Below the pieces are notes generated by a model that did not search any database, was not told the DNA's origin, and saw only the letters and a list, made by a program, of their open reading frames with translations. Below, piece after piece: positions 27,411 to 35,721 of a DNA stretch of 64,000 nucleotides (its first letter is position 1; each line of letters starts with the position of its first letter). The DNA is taken from assembly GCF_000325705.1 (NCBI RefSeq), contig NC_019904.1, positions 5,067,501 to 5,131,500 of the forward strand, read 5' to 3'. Both the position numbers and the translations under genes were made by a program. This stretch comes from Echinicola vietnamensis DSM 17526 (GTDB taxonomy: Bacteria; Bacteroidota; Bacteroidia; Cytophagales; Cyclobacteriaceae).

Positions 27411-27599
27411 TCAAACGTGGCACCCATTTTCTTTGTCCTTGTCATCTCCAGTAATTAACCCACAGGGGATGCAATTTCCATTTGGGCACAAAAATCCATT
27501 CGCCCGATGGCTACAGGACTTGGTCGGTTCCATCACCTCACAATTTGTAACGAAAGCAGGAAGGCACTTTTGCTCATGCCAAGCGCCTACATAATCCAT
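27411..27599 (-). CDS. Possible Cys-rich small protein
   Basis: A 62-residue frame with seven cysteines (CLPAFVTNC, SCSHRANGFLCPNGNCIPC, GCHV), ending 23 bp before the receiver gene in the same direction. The spaced pairs resemble a metal-binding or disulfide-rich peptide. No good ribosome-binding site precedes the ATG, and no signal peptide is visible. Two promoter-like sites lie upstream at 27875-27905 and 27929-27960. The cysteine density argues against a chance frame, but I do not recognise a family. Confidence 0.4.
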   Translation of the reverse strand: MDYVGAWHEQKCLPAFVTNCEVMEPTKSCSHRANGFLCPNGNCIPCGLITGDDKDKENGCHV

Positions 27600-29176
27600 T
27601 GTATTGTTGTCTACTTTGCTCCGTAAGGATTGTACCAGAACAATTTTGTGGTCATTTGCTCGTGATCCATAAAATTACATTTGGGGACCTATCCTGTCAA
27701 GCTTGTTATCTCCCCCGTTCTTGGTCCAGGCGGCCAAATACTACGTTATAGAATGGCCGTTGCATAGGGCTTTTATATAATAAAAGATATTTTTAAAATA
27801 ATTTTTCAAACCCATTATTAACAAAATATACTTTTTTTAACCACAATTCAATATATACAAAAAACAAAATAAACCAAACATACAGCGTTATTTATTGTTC
27901 ATAAACACCGTAAAAAACTCAGTTCAAACAAATATAATTTGGCACCCCTCCTGTTAAAACATCCGGCAACTCGTTCCGGATGCAAACGATATGTTTTCCA
28001 TTACCGGAATCCACTAGTGGACCGTGCTTACTAACCAACCATGACCCCTGTTTTTTTTGGTCAATGGCCAGGCGTATGACAGCTTTCAAATCCATGAATA
28101 CAAGTGGGCACCCGGGTAACTCATTATGGCAAGTACAAATGTTATTTAATGGATCCCGGAACTGAGTAATGGGATCGGGTATAGCTGATCGAATATGGAT
28201 CCGGAAAAGGTTTATGACGTTCCCTCAGGACATGGCATTCCACAACCAGTAGGTCTCCGGACGGCTGTTCTAAGGGAATGTAGGTTAGGACCACTTTAGA
28301 AATTCCAGTTCAACCTTAAATCCTTCCTTGGTTTTCCTTACAGCCATTTGCAGGCCTACTGCTCTTTATCTGCGATAGTTTTCCTACCTGACCTTGAACA
28401 ACCGGTATTGGGACCCTTCCCTCCCTCATTTTAGCCCTATACTGTTTTGTGCATTTGGACGGCATCATAGTACTTCAATCCCCTCCTGTCTTTCCCAATC
28501 TATCAGTAGGTCATGTGAAATAATTTGTCTGGTAGGTGAATAGCCCCCTTGCCTCCTCCACACCATCAACCCTGACGATTTCTCGCAATGGGTTCATTAA
28601 ATTGAATGGCTTCCTTCAGCAAAACCATATTAATGGGGGGATAGGTTTTGTAATTTAGCGTTTCGAGCCACCCCTGTTTGCTCAAGTGGTTTCATTATGA
28701 TCTTGCCCATGACCATAAACGGCCAGTATTTTCACAACGGAATAATGGTCCACGCCGGATTTTCTCTGCGATCCGTTGGGCCATGGGATTGGTAGAGACC
28801 GCTCGGTACAGCAATTATATGCTACTTCGCCACCATGGTGTGATGACGCTCCATCCATTAAATTGCACTTACCCAAACCTTCCGGCACCTTTTCTGTCGG
28901 GCCTTTCTGATCAGAACAAACTTCCCTGACCTCCTATTCTGCAGAGGTTGGTGAGGTAAAGAAGGTACCCCCTCAAAGCGGCACAACGGTTATAATATAG
29001 ATTGGTCCATCCAAACATTCCTTAATCACTTTAAGGACCCCGACCATGATTGGCCTGGTAAAACATGGTTCCGGATGGACACTTTTTCACACAGTGATCC
29101 CATGATCAACCCTGTGTACAAACGGTGGAAGGGCTGTCGGGTCCATTGAACCGATTGTACCAAACGCCTCCCTTGC
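27600..29176. other. Gene-free stretch with promoter signals
   Basis: About 1.6 kb with no gene I can support on either strand. The left 300 bp is very AT-rich and acts as leader and promoter for the leftward operon. Within it CGGCCA (27731-27736) pairs with TGGCCG (27754-27759), and CTTTTAT (27770-27776) pairs with ATAAAAG (27780-27786), so the leader may be structured. The rest, at 28000-29176, contains only short overlapping frames that look like decayed coding DNA. Confidence 0.45.
27875..27905 (-). promoter_or_regulatory. Predicted Bacteroidota promoter of the leftward Cys-rich/receiver/PAS operon
   Basis: On the minus strand a -7 element TATGTTTG (27875-27882) matches the TAnnTTTG consensus. 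A TTTA (27902-27905) lies 19 bp upstream of it as the -33 element. A second perfect -7 match, TATATTTG at 27929-27936, lies further up. Transcription from here would give a leader of about 270 bp before the first small frame. Confidence 0.5.
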
Positions 29177-29560
29177 TCAATCCAGGAAAGAGGCCTTTAT
29201 TCCAAGAAGGATTTCTCCAGTCAGGGGTTTGTTAAGAAAGTCGATGACCAGCCTATCTTCCCGAGTGCGGGCAATATCTCCCGGATCCAGGGATGAGGAA
29301 ACAATATATACGCTCAATCCTTCGGTAAGGCCCCTTTGACGCAGATCCTGCAATAGCTCCCAACCGTTCTTTTGCGGCATCCTGATATCGACAAACAGTA
29401 CAAACCGTATTCCTTGTTTATCTGCAATGTAGTGGACACATTGCTCTGCAGATGTGAACACCTCCAACCTTATGGAAGGCCAATACTTTCGGATCATTTT
29501 TTGGTGGACAAGGTTTATAAGATCGTCATCATCTACCAATAAAATCTCATAATTCTGCAT
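29177..29560 (-). CDS. Single-domain response regulator
   Basis: A 127-residue stand-alone receiver. All active-site parts are present: the acidic cluster in LLVDDDDLINLVHQKM, the phospho-acceptor Asp in LFVDIRMPQKNGWELL, the Ser in VYIVSSSLDP and the Lys in DFLNKPLT. With no output domain it should work by protein-protein contact, as in the CheY class. It lies about 1.6 kb from the degenerate receiver and the PAS protein and reads in the same direction, so it is a candidate partner, but they do not share a transcript. Confidence 0.92.
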   Translation of the reverse strand: MQNYEILLVDDDDLINLVHQKMIRKYWPSIRLEVFTSAEQCVHYIADKQGIRFVLFVDIRMPQKNGWELLQDLRQRGLTEGLSVYIVSSSLDPGDIARTREDRLVIDFLNKPLTGEILLGIKASFLD

Positions 29561-30058
29561 TCATCTTTAGTGTAAACTTTAAAAAAGTCATTTAATCGCT
29601 CCATCTTACCCTTCACGAGCTCCAACCACCGCGGTACCTTCCAAAACATTTTCAGAAAAAAGTCGGTGGTTCTCAATATATCCAACATAAACACACTTTT
29701 TGGAAGATAAAATATAAAACGTGTTTCTGAAGGTTGGGCTTCCATTATGGACCAAACAGGACATTACCCTCCACAAATTAACGGTCAATCATGACAAAAG
29801 GTAATTATTATATTTTTATCCACCACCATAGAACATTACATTTTTAACCAAAGGACCTGTTGTTTATACTACAAATATTCAATAAAAACCTTTTAGTGTA
29901 TTTAAAGCACGCTATTTTGATTTTATTAAAAATTTGGCTTGATTTTCGTTAGGACATACATATAGTAGATATTTAAATCATTAAGAAGGCCATGAACCGC
30001 CTTTTCGGCATTCTTATCAGTTCAGCAGGGATTTCACTAATAACCAACTAATTTCAAA
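29561..30058. other. AT-rich divergent intergenic region
   Basis: About 500 bp separating the leftward response regulator from the rightward STAS-like gene. It is strongly AT-rich over 29760-30000 and should hold both promoters. Two small overlapping minus frames here (29533-29788) have no family features. I could not fix a -33/-7 pair with confidence. Confidence 0.45.
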
Positions 30059-30454
30059 ATGTTCGCGCTCATAACCAGGACCCAGGAATTCAGGAAACTG
30101 CCCAGTGGAATAATTTACAGTAGGGTCCTTCCTGACAGTTGTTTTACCGTTGAGGATGCCAAGGAAAACATCAGTACCGTTTCAACCCTGTCAGGGGGCG
30201 GTCCAGCCCTCTTGATGGTCGATATCAGCATGATCAAGGAGGTAACCAGCGAATGCCGCGACCTTTTTTGCCATCCCGACACCGGCAAGTTCCAACAAGC
30301 GGTAGGCATTATTGCCACTACGACAAGGGCCAACCTTATTGCAAGTTTCTTTTTGGGATTCAACAGGCCAAAATTCCCACTGGGTGTATTTCATGAAGAG
30401 TCCAGCGCATTGGCATGGTTGAGGGCCATTAAAAACGAACACCATGGCACTTGA
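30059..30454 (+). CDS. STAS-like small protein (DUF7793-type)
   Basis: A 131-residue protein with the layout of small STAS/SpoIIAA-like proteins of Bacteroidota: an N-terminal strand pair, FTVEDAKENISTVSTLSGGGPALLMVDISMIKEVTSECRDLF, then VGIIATTTRANLIASFFLGFNRPKFPLGVFHEESSALAWL. The last block (NFFLG-N-P-P-x-F-x-EEAL-WL pattern) is the strongest match. Members are thought to act as partners in signalling by protein contact, but function is not established. The gene stands alone, starting with an ATG right after the AT-rich gap. Confidence 0.7.
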   Translation: MFALITRTQEFRKLPSGIIYSRVLPDSCFTVEDAKENISTVSTLSGGGPALLMVDISMIKEVTSECRDLFCHPDTGKFQQAVGIIATTTRANLIASFFLGFNRPKFPLGVFHEESSALAWLRAIKNEHHGT

Positions 30455-31293
30455 CCTCATGTCACCTCGCTCAATGCCCGAACTTATGAAAACGGATACT
30501 GAAGTTGATATAACCGGGGCAAACTTCCCAAATAGCTTGCCCTAACAAAGATCATGAGCGACATTCCCAAGGACCTTGCCACAGGATACCCTAATTGAAA
30601 ACCACAAAGTCCAGGTGCGTCCAAATTGTAGTTTCGGTTCCCGGGAACACCGTATCGAAAACCCTGTGATACCTATGACCATATGGTTTACCATGTCCAT
30701 TGCCCTCCCCCGGTCCCCCAACCTGATCAATAATGACTTCAAGTCCAATGATTCAAGGAACGGCCTGGGTGCAACATGTTGGTCTGAAGCGTAGAACGGA
30801 TTGTCGATTTTTTGGTCCCTTTCCATAAAATCGGCAACTATAATCACAAAAAGATCCTGAACAGTATCTTCAACCATTTCTTCCCTCTGAAACCGGAAAA
30901 CCAGCCGACCGGAAATGGTCAAGGTCCGGCCAAGATTAATAAGTTCATTCAATGAAATACAGGGGGTACACTCCATGTCCTGAACCGATACTTCATATTT
31001 TCACCATAATAAATCCCCTCTCGCCAAAATCTGTCAGCTAATCGGTCATAATACCACCATATTCCACTTTTTCCATTAATAAAACACTGCAGATCCTCAA
31101 TCTTGATCCGTCCACGGGTCCATCATCAGCGTACCCCACAACATGTTATGCAGTTTTATAGGAAATGTCCCTCCATGGTACGCCATGAACCAACATAATG
31201 TAATGGCAAGGGAGCATGTCTCCACGAATTCGAACCAGGCACTTTTTGCAAGGTGGCCCTCTCTTTACCTTTGCCGGAAATATTCCTTTCGGA
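30455..31293. other. Gene-poor stretch
   Basis: About 840 bp without a supported gene. A 144-residue minus frame at 30542-30976 lacks any recognisable domain or ribosome-binding site and is not annotated as a gene. Other frames are short and overlapping. Confidence 0.4.
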
Positions 31294-31993
31294 TCAGCGG
31301 ATATTCTTCACCTTCTTGCAAGTATAATTTCCAATCACCCCTTTTTCTGTCCCAAGCTCGGTGATCTCCATTCCCGACCGTTCCAACATTTCCTCCATGA
31401 TCCAATCGAATGTTGAATATTCCTCTTTAAAATGAATAACGGCATCCTCTTCCAAAAAGTCACCTCCATGTTTGTATTGTGCAGCGATGAAAGCACCTAT
31501 GTTGAAAACCGGGTTGTTGTCCTGGATGACAATATCCCTGATAAACAACGTCCCCCCACTTTTAACATATCGTTCAACCTACCAAGGGCAATTCTTTTCC
31601 AGAAATCGGGCAGGTGGTGCAAAGAATAAATGGATGTGACCACATCTATTGATCCTGGCTTGGACTGGAAGTTCAAAAAACCGGCGTGGACAAATTCGAT
31701 ATTGGCCACCCCTCTTCCCTGGCCCTTTTTCTTGAATATTCCAACATTTCGCAGGAAATATCAACGGCATATACTTGCCTGCACCTTTTTGCCGCCTCAA
31801 TGGCGAGCTTCCCGGTTCCGGATCCAAAATCGACCAAGGTATCCTTGGCCGAGAGCTCCAATGCTTCCAAAATGTCAATGCTCTCTTTCAAGAGGTCCCT
31901 GAACAATGCATGGGTCTGCTCATATTGTTCAACTTCTTCCCTCTTGGAATAATCCCTGCCTATTTGTTTAAATTCATCATATTGCCATTTCAT
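31294..31993 (-). pseudogene. Class I SAM-dependent methyltransferase with two frameshifts
   Basis: Joining three frames gives a complete protein of about 230 residues. The first part, from ATG 31993, has DTLVDFGSGTGKLAIEAAKRC, the SAM-binding motif I, and VYAVDISCEMLEYSRK. The second (31497-31709) continues ANIEFVHAGFLNF and SIYSLHHLPDFWK. The third (31294-31548) continues FIRDIVIQDNNPVFNIGAFI to the end. Both breaks are single missing bases in runs of G: one in GAGGGGTGGCC near 31700 and one in GTGGGGGGACG near 31555. Restoring one G in each makes one continuous frame. This may be real decay, phase variation, or a homopolymer sequencing error. Confidence 0.85.
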
Positions 31994-32904
31994 CGTATTT
32001 CAGCTTTTTTCCTGTTGTTAAGATACGTTGAGCAAAATGCAATATAGTGAATTTTGTAATGAAAGCACCCGCACATCTTCCCAAGGCCAGTTTCAAAGGC
32101 TGCACGGGAAAGGCAACAGTGATCCCCCTACCGCTAACAGGTGGACTTTCCGAAGCCGGCCCCCAACACAGCCCATCAATGTTCAAGGATCAACCTATCT
32201 ACAATGACCCTGGGGTGATTTCACCGGTACAGGGATTGGACCATTTGGACAAGAACGACCAACCGATGCACCACTGGCCAACTCCTGGTATGAAGGCTGT
32301 CATTCCATAAGCTTGCAGGATATTGGCCATGCTTGAAATGTTGAAGCTGTATTCAGGAACAGCGCCGATTTTTAAACCTGATGTGGCCTACCAGAAATAA
32401 GGCTGATAACGTGCCCCGTATTGTTAAGGGTGTTAATTGTGGGGAACTTACCGAAAGTTATCCACTGTTCACGCCCCGACAACCACTTCGACCACCGGAA
32501 GGATATCCTGAAACCCGTACTACCAATGGCCAAAGCGCTGAACCTGTACAGGGATTTCCATAAAAGGGGCATGCCACCTCTAATGGTAAGGACCGGAACC
32601 GGCCCCTTCGGAAATCCGTTCATCTTTTCCTGTCCCCGTTTAGGACCATGGAGGTAACGTAATGCAAAAACAAACAAATTTCATCTTCAAGGACGCATTT
32701 AAAAACAATTTAAATGGTTAATTTTACAAAAAAAACTACACAACACCCATAAATAGGTCAAAAGACCTTAAAAAAACACAATCTACCTTTTGCATGAAAA
32801 CGTATATCGATAACACTTTGCTGCGTTATCCTTACAAATAAAATCAAGAAATAAGAATATCCATTAAATTCATCTAATTTCCGCGTCGCAATACCATCGC
32901 CCAA
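31994..32904. other. Gene-poor stretch
   Basis: About 900 bp. Frames at 32047-32310 (plus) and 32372-32677 (minus) are present but show no conserved features, start signals or composition typical of nearby genes. The right part, 32690-32900, is AT-rich and probably holds the promoter of the membrane protein gene that follows. Confidence 0.4.
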
Positions 32905-33390
32905 ATGCATTACATCAACAATATTTTTCTTGCCCTGTTCACCTATGTGTTTTCCCTCTTTTGTGGGGCCTTTATCCTGCACAGGCTTTCTCCGCCAAAG
33001 TTGTTCGGCCGGTACCGCAGGCGTTTTCTTTTTAACAGGGAAGGGTGTTATCGGAGACTAGGTATTTACCGCTTCGGTTTTTTAATGTCCCTTGGACCGT
33101 TCAGTTACCTGGACCATCATTTGCTCTATTCTCCGAATTACCACCGCCATTCTTTGGAGGATGCCATGTTCCGTCATTTCAAAAGGGAGGCAGAACACCT
33201 GCTGGCCTTTCTTTTGCTTATTGGCGTGGCTATTGGAGCATGTTTTTCTGGAATTACCTGGACGTACATTATCCTGCTCTGTGCCCTTAATTTACTTTTT
33301 AACCTATGTCCATTTCTTTACCACCAGTCCGTTCGCTTGCGGATGGTGGCTTTGATAGACCGTTATGATCCCCCTACCGGGGAAAGTTGA
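32905..33390 (+). CDS. Small membrane protein, CrtO-like acyltransferase fold (tentative)
   Basis: A 161-residue protein with an N-terminal membrane helix (NNIFLALFTYVFSLFCGAFIL), a cytoplasmic segment with GCYRRLGIYRFGFLMSLGP, and a C-terminal half with AEHLLAFLLLIGVAIGACF, then LLFNLCPFLYHQSVRLRMVAL. The order of these blocks recalls the glycosyl-4,4'-diaponeurosporenoate acyltransferase (CrtO) family, where E/H-x-x-H and N-x-x-P-x-x-x-Q-R-x-N-R-x-R elements occur. The match is partial and several family residues are changed. No carotenoid genes are nearby. It could equally be an unrelated two- or three-helix membrane protein. Confidence 0.55.
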   Translation: MHYINNIFLALFTYVFSLFCGAFILHRLSPPKLFGRYRRRFLFNREGCYRRLGIYRFGFLMSLGPFSYLDHHLLYSPNYHRHSLEDAMFRHFKREAEHLLAFLLLIGVAIGACFSGITWTYIILLCALNLLFNLCPFLYHQSVRLRMVALIDRYDPPTGES

Positions 33391-33450
33391 TACCGCTTCC
33401 TTCAACCTTTGCCGGGTGACGTTTATCCAAGGAGGGTATCCCGTTTGCAT

Positions 33451-33476
33451 TCCCTGCGCCCGATCCGGGCAAGGGA
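33451..33476. repeat. GC-rich hairpin between convergent genes
   Basis: TCCCTGCGCCCG pairs with CGGGCAAGGGA around a two-base loop, with a small bulge. It lies 61 bp after the stop of the rightward membrane protein gene and could slow transcription from either side. No T-run follows in either direction. Confidence 0.4.
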
Positions 33477-33618
33477 GGGGAATGGTGTACAATCATTTTC
33501 CTGCGCACACCCATTGGTAAGGTAAGCTTGTGGTATCAAACCACTTCCAGGGAAAATCCAAAAAAACAAGGAGATCTTTCCTGGTCTCCCTGTCCTAAAA
33601 TTTACACCGCTAAACTAA

Positions 33619-33641
33619 GCCGACCCTTGGCTTGGGCCGGT
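33619..33641 (-). terminator. Hairpin directly after the GH16 stop codon
   Basis: On the minus strand CCGGCCC (33640-33634) pairs with GGGTCGG (33626-33620) around a seven-base loop, with one G-T pair. It begins two bases after the stop codon of the last gene of the utilisation locus. The following sequence is only moderately T-rich, so termination efficiency is uncertain. Confidence 0.45.
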
Positions 33642-34523
33642 TTATTTCATTTGGTACACCCTTACATAATCCACCAGGTATTCTTTTGGAAATTCGGACT
33701 TGGCAGGATCGCCACCATTGGAACCAATGGCCAGGTTCAATAGAATATAATGGGGCTGGTGAAAGGGGTTACTGCCATCAGGGTTCAATGTGGTGGCCAA
33801 ATCTATTTCGTTGAGCAACTCCCCGTCCAGGGAAAGACGGATAGTTTCAGGTGTCCACTCCATTTTCCAGATGTGAAACTTTTCCGGCCAACTGGTGTCT
33901 TTTTTCAAAAATTCCGAAAAGGGCACCTTTGCTTCATCCCAAGCCGCTCTTTTTTGTTCGTGTGCCCAGGCGGCATTCGCCAAAATGGTCGGTTGCCCAT
34001 CAACGCGGTAATACTCCATGATATCCACTTCCCCATTGGCTGGCCAGCCCTTTGATTCTCCTAGGGTCCATATGGCTGGCCACATGCCCAGGGCAGTATC
34101 CAGCTTGGCCTTTACTTCTACTATTCCATATTGAAAGGTCTTTTTTCCGGCCGTATTGATGCTGGCGGAAGTGTATTCGGAATGGGGCCTGTTTTTCTTC
34201 CAGTTCCTGCTGTTTTCTTCATAGTCAGGATTGGCCACCTGTTCCCTTTTTCCTTCAATCACCAGGAATCCTCCCTTAACGTTGGCATTGTCCCTTTGGT
34301 ACCATTGCAGTTCCCGGTTCCGGACAAAGCCCTCCTCGTAAGACCAGAACCTGCTGTCAGGCTTTCCATCGATATCGAATTCATCTTGCCATACCAACTC
34401 ATACCCTTGGTAAGGTGAGTCAGGGGTTTCTGTTGCATTGTTCGAGGTATTTCCGCTGCCACACCCGGTAAGGAGCCAGGAAGTACATATTGCTCCCAGC
34501 TGGATAAAAAACATTCTTCTCAT
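33642..34523 (-). CDS. Glycoside hydrolase family 16 lipoprotein (endo-acting beta-glycanase)
   Basis: A 293-residue protein with a lipoprotein signal (ICTSWLLTGCGSG) and a single GH16 jelly-roll domain. The catalytic motif GEVDIMEYYR supplies the nucleophile Glu165, Asp167 and acid/base Glu170. Conserved surrounding elements are YELVWQDEFD, YGIVEVKAKLDTALGMWPAIWTLG and the end EFPKEYLVDYVRVYQ. GH16 enzymes cut internal beta-1,3 or beta-1,4 bonds in laminarin, galactans, agar-type and related glycans; subfamily cannot be fixed by eye. It is the last gene of the locus, 33 bp after a GH43-like gene. As a surface lipoprotein it would make oligosaccharides for the SusC/SusD importers. Confidence 0.92.
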   Translation of the reverse strand: MRRMFFIQLGAICTSWLLTGCGSGNTSNNATETPDSPYQGYELVWQDEFDIDGKPDSRFWSYEEGFVRNRELQWYQRDNANVKGGFLVIEGKREQVANPDYEENSRNWKKNRPHSEYTSASINTAGKKTFQYGIVEVKAKLDTALGMWPAIWTLGESKGWPANGEVDIMEYYRVDGQPTILANAAWAHEQKRAAWDEAKVPFSEFLKKDTSWPEKFHIWKMEWTPETIRLSLDGELLNEIDLATTLNPDGSNPFHQPHYILLNLAIGSNGGDPAKSEFPKEYLVDYVRVYQMK

Positions 34524-34556
34524 TGGTCTAATAGGTTTATGATAGTAATTGTTCGT

Positions 34557-35693
34557 TTATTGATCGAAGAAATCCAAAGACCACTCCTCATGCCATTTCA
34601 GCTCTGGCTTCCCCTCGTTAAATTCAATGGGCAACCAGACATACCTGCCATCAATGGCATTTTGCGGTTCCCAACGATCGGCCATAAAGATAAAGGCATC
34701 TTCCTTGCCCTGGACAGGAAGGACATAGGTACTTTGGGAATCGAAGGTAATGGAGGCCCCTTCCCCTTTTGCGGGGTTCCCCAGGGACTTCCATGGCCCC
34801 ATGATGTGATCTGCCACAAAGGAACGTGCCGCATTGGGATCCCAACCGGTACAGCCTGAGGTGACCATATAGTATTTCCCGTCCTTTTTGAAGAGTGCAG
34901 GTGCTTCGTTGTGGCCGGCCGGTTCCATCACTGCCCATTTCCCGGTAAATCCGAGGTAGTCATCGGTCAGCTCTGAAATGTGCAGGGTAAGGTTTTCTTC
35001 TGCGGAATGGATATGGTAGGCCTTTCCGTCATCATCGACAAAAAGTCCCATGTCCCTCGACATCTGCCCGGTACCGAAATCCCGTCTGATAAACAATCCC
35101 TCGGCCACTTCCTTTCTCCATGCAGGACTCCAAGCTTCCAGGTCCGCTTCGGTCACTTCTTTAGATTTCCAAGGTTCGGGAAAATTTACCGGCCAGGTAC
35201 CGGCATTGGGCCGCAGTGACCTCAAGAAGGTATAGGGACCTTCCGGTCGGTCACTGACGGCCACCCCTGTACGTGCGGCATTATAGCCCTGACCTTTGAG
35301 TTCAAGATGGAACCACATCACAAATTTCCCAGTGGAAGCGTTATAGATGACCTTTGGCCTTTCAATGACGCTCCCTTTTTCAATGTCCGAACCGCTTCCT
35401 TCGGCTGCGACCGGCAGGGCTACCCCCTCATTGGTCCAGTTGTATAGGTCTTGGGATGAATAGCACCTCACCCCCACATTGGCCCTGTTTCCGCCCCTGC
35501 CGGCGGTCTTATGTTCTCCAAACCAATAGTAGGTTCCGTTATGGAAAAGCATTCCGCCACCATGGGCATTGATATGTGTTCCTTCCGTATCCTCCCATAT
35601 CTTTCCAGGAGAAAAGCGCTGCTGTTTTGCGTGTTGACCTAACGCTGTGATACTGATCAAACAGGCCATGGCCAGTATAGTAGTCCTTATCAT
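34557..35693 (-). CDS. Glycoside hydrolase family 43-like enzyme of the exo-beta-1,3-galactanase type
   Basis: A 378-residue protein with a cleavable signal peptide (LAMACLISITALGQ). It opens with WEDTEGTHINAHGGGMLFHNGTYYWFGEHK, then VRCYSSQDLYNWTNEGVAL, IERPKVIYNASTGKFVMWFHLE, SRDMGLFVDDDGKAYHIHSAEE and HNEAPALFKKDGKYYMVTSG. This order matches the GH43 group containing exo-beta-1,3-galactanases (subfamily 24 and relatives). In that group the usual N-terminal catalytic Asp is missing and the AHGGG segment takes its place, as seen here. It should act in the periplasm on oligosaccharides imported by the adjacent SusC/D proteins. The gene lies 28 bp after susD. A related subfamily with arabinofuranosidase or galactofuranosidase activity is an alternative. 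Confidence 0.82.
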   Translation of the reverse strand: MIRTTILAMACLISITALGQHAKQQRFSPGKIWEDTEGTHINAHGGGMLFHNGTYYWFGEHKTAGRGGNRANVGVRCYSSQDLYNWTNEGVALPVAAEGSGSDIEKGSVIERPKVIYNASTGKFVMWFHLELKGQGYNAARTGVAVSDRPEGPYTFLRSLRPNAGTWPVNFPEPWKSKEVTEADLEAWSPAWRKEVAEGLFIRRDFGTGQMSRDMGLFVDDDGKAYHIHSAEENLTLHISELTDDYLGFTGKWAVMEPAGHNEAPALFKKDGKYYMVTSGCTGWDPNAARSFVADHIMGPWKSLGNPAKGEGASITFDSQSTYVLPVQGKEDAFIFMADRWEPQNAIDGRYVWLPIEFNEGKPELKWHEEWSLDFFDQ

Positions 35694-35721
35694 TATCTTT
35701 ATTGTTTCAAGGTTATTTTGG

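Noticed and set aside
30542..30976. Minus-strand frame of 144 codons
   Set aside because: No recognisable domain, weak start, and a tail rich in Cys, Trp and Arg of a kind typical for chance frames. It could not be supported.
32047..32310. Plus-strand frame of 87 codons with a long Pro/Gly-rich stretch
   Set aside because: No start signal or domain; composition suggests non-coding DNA.
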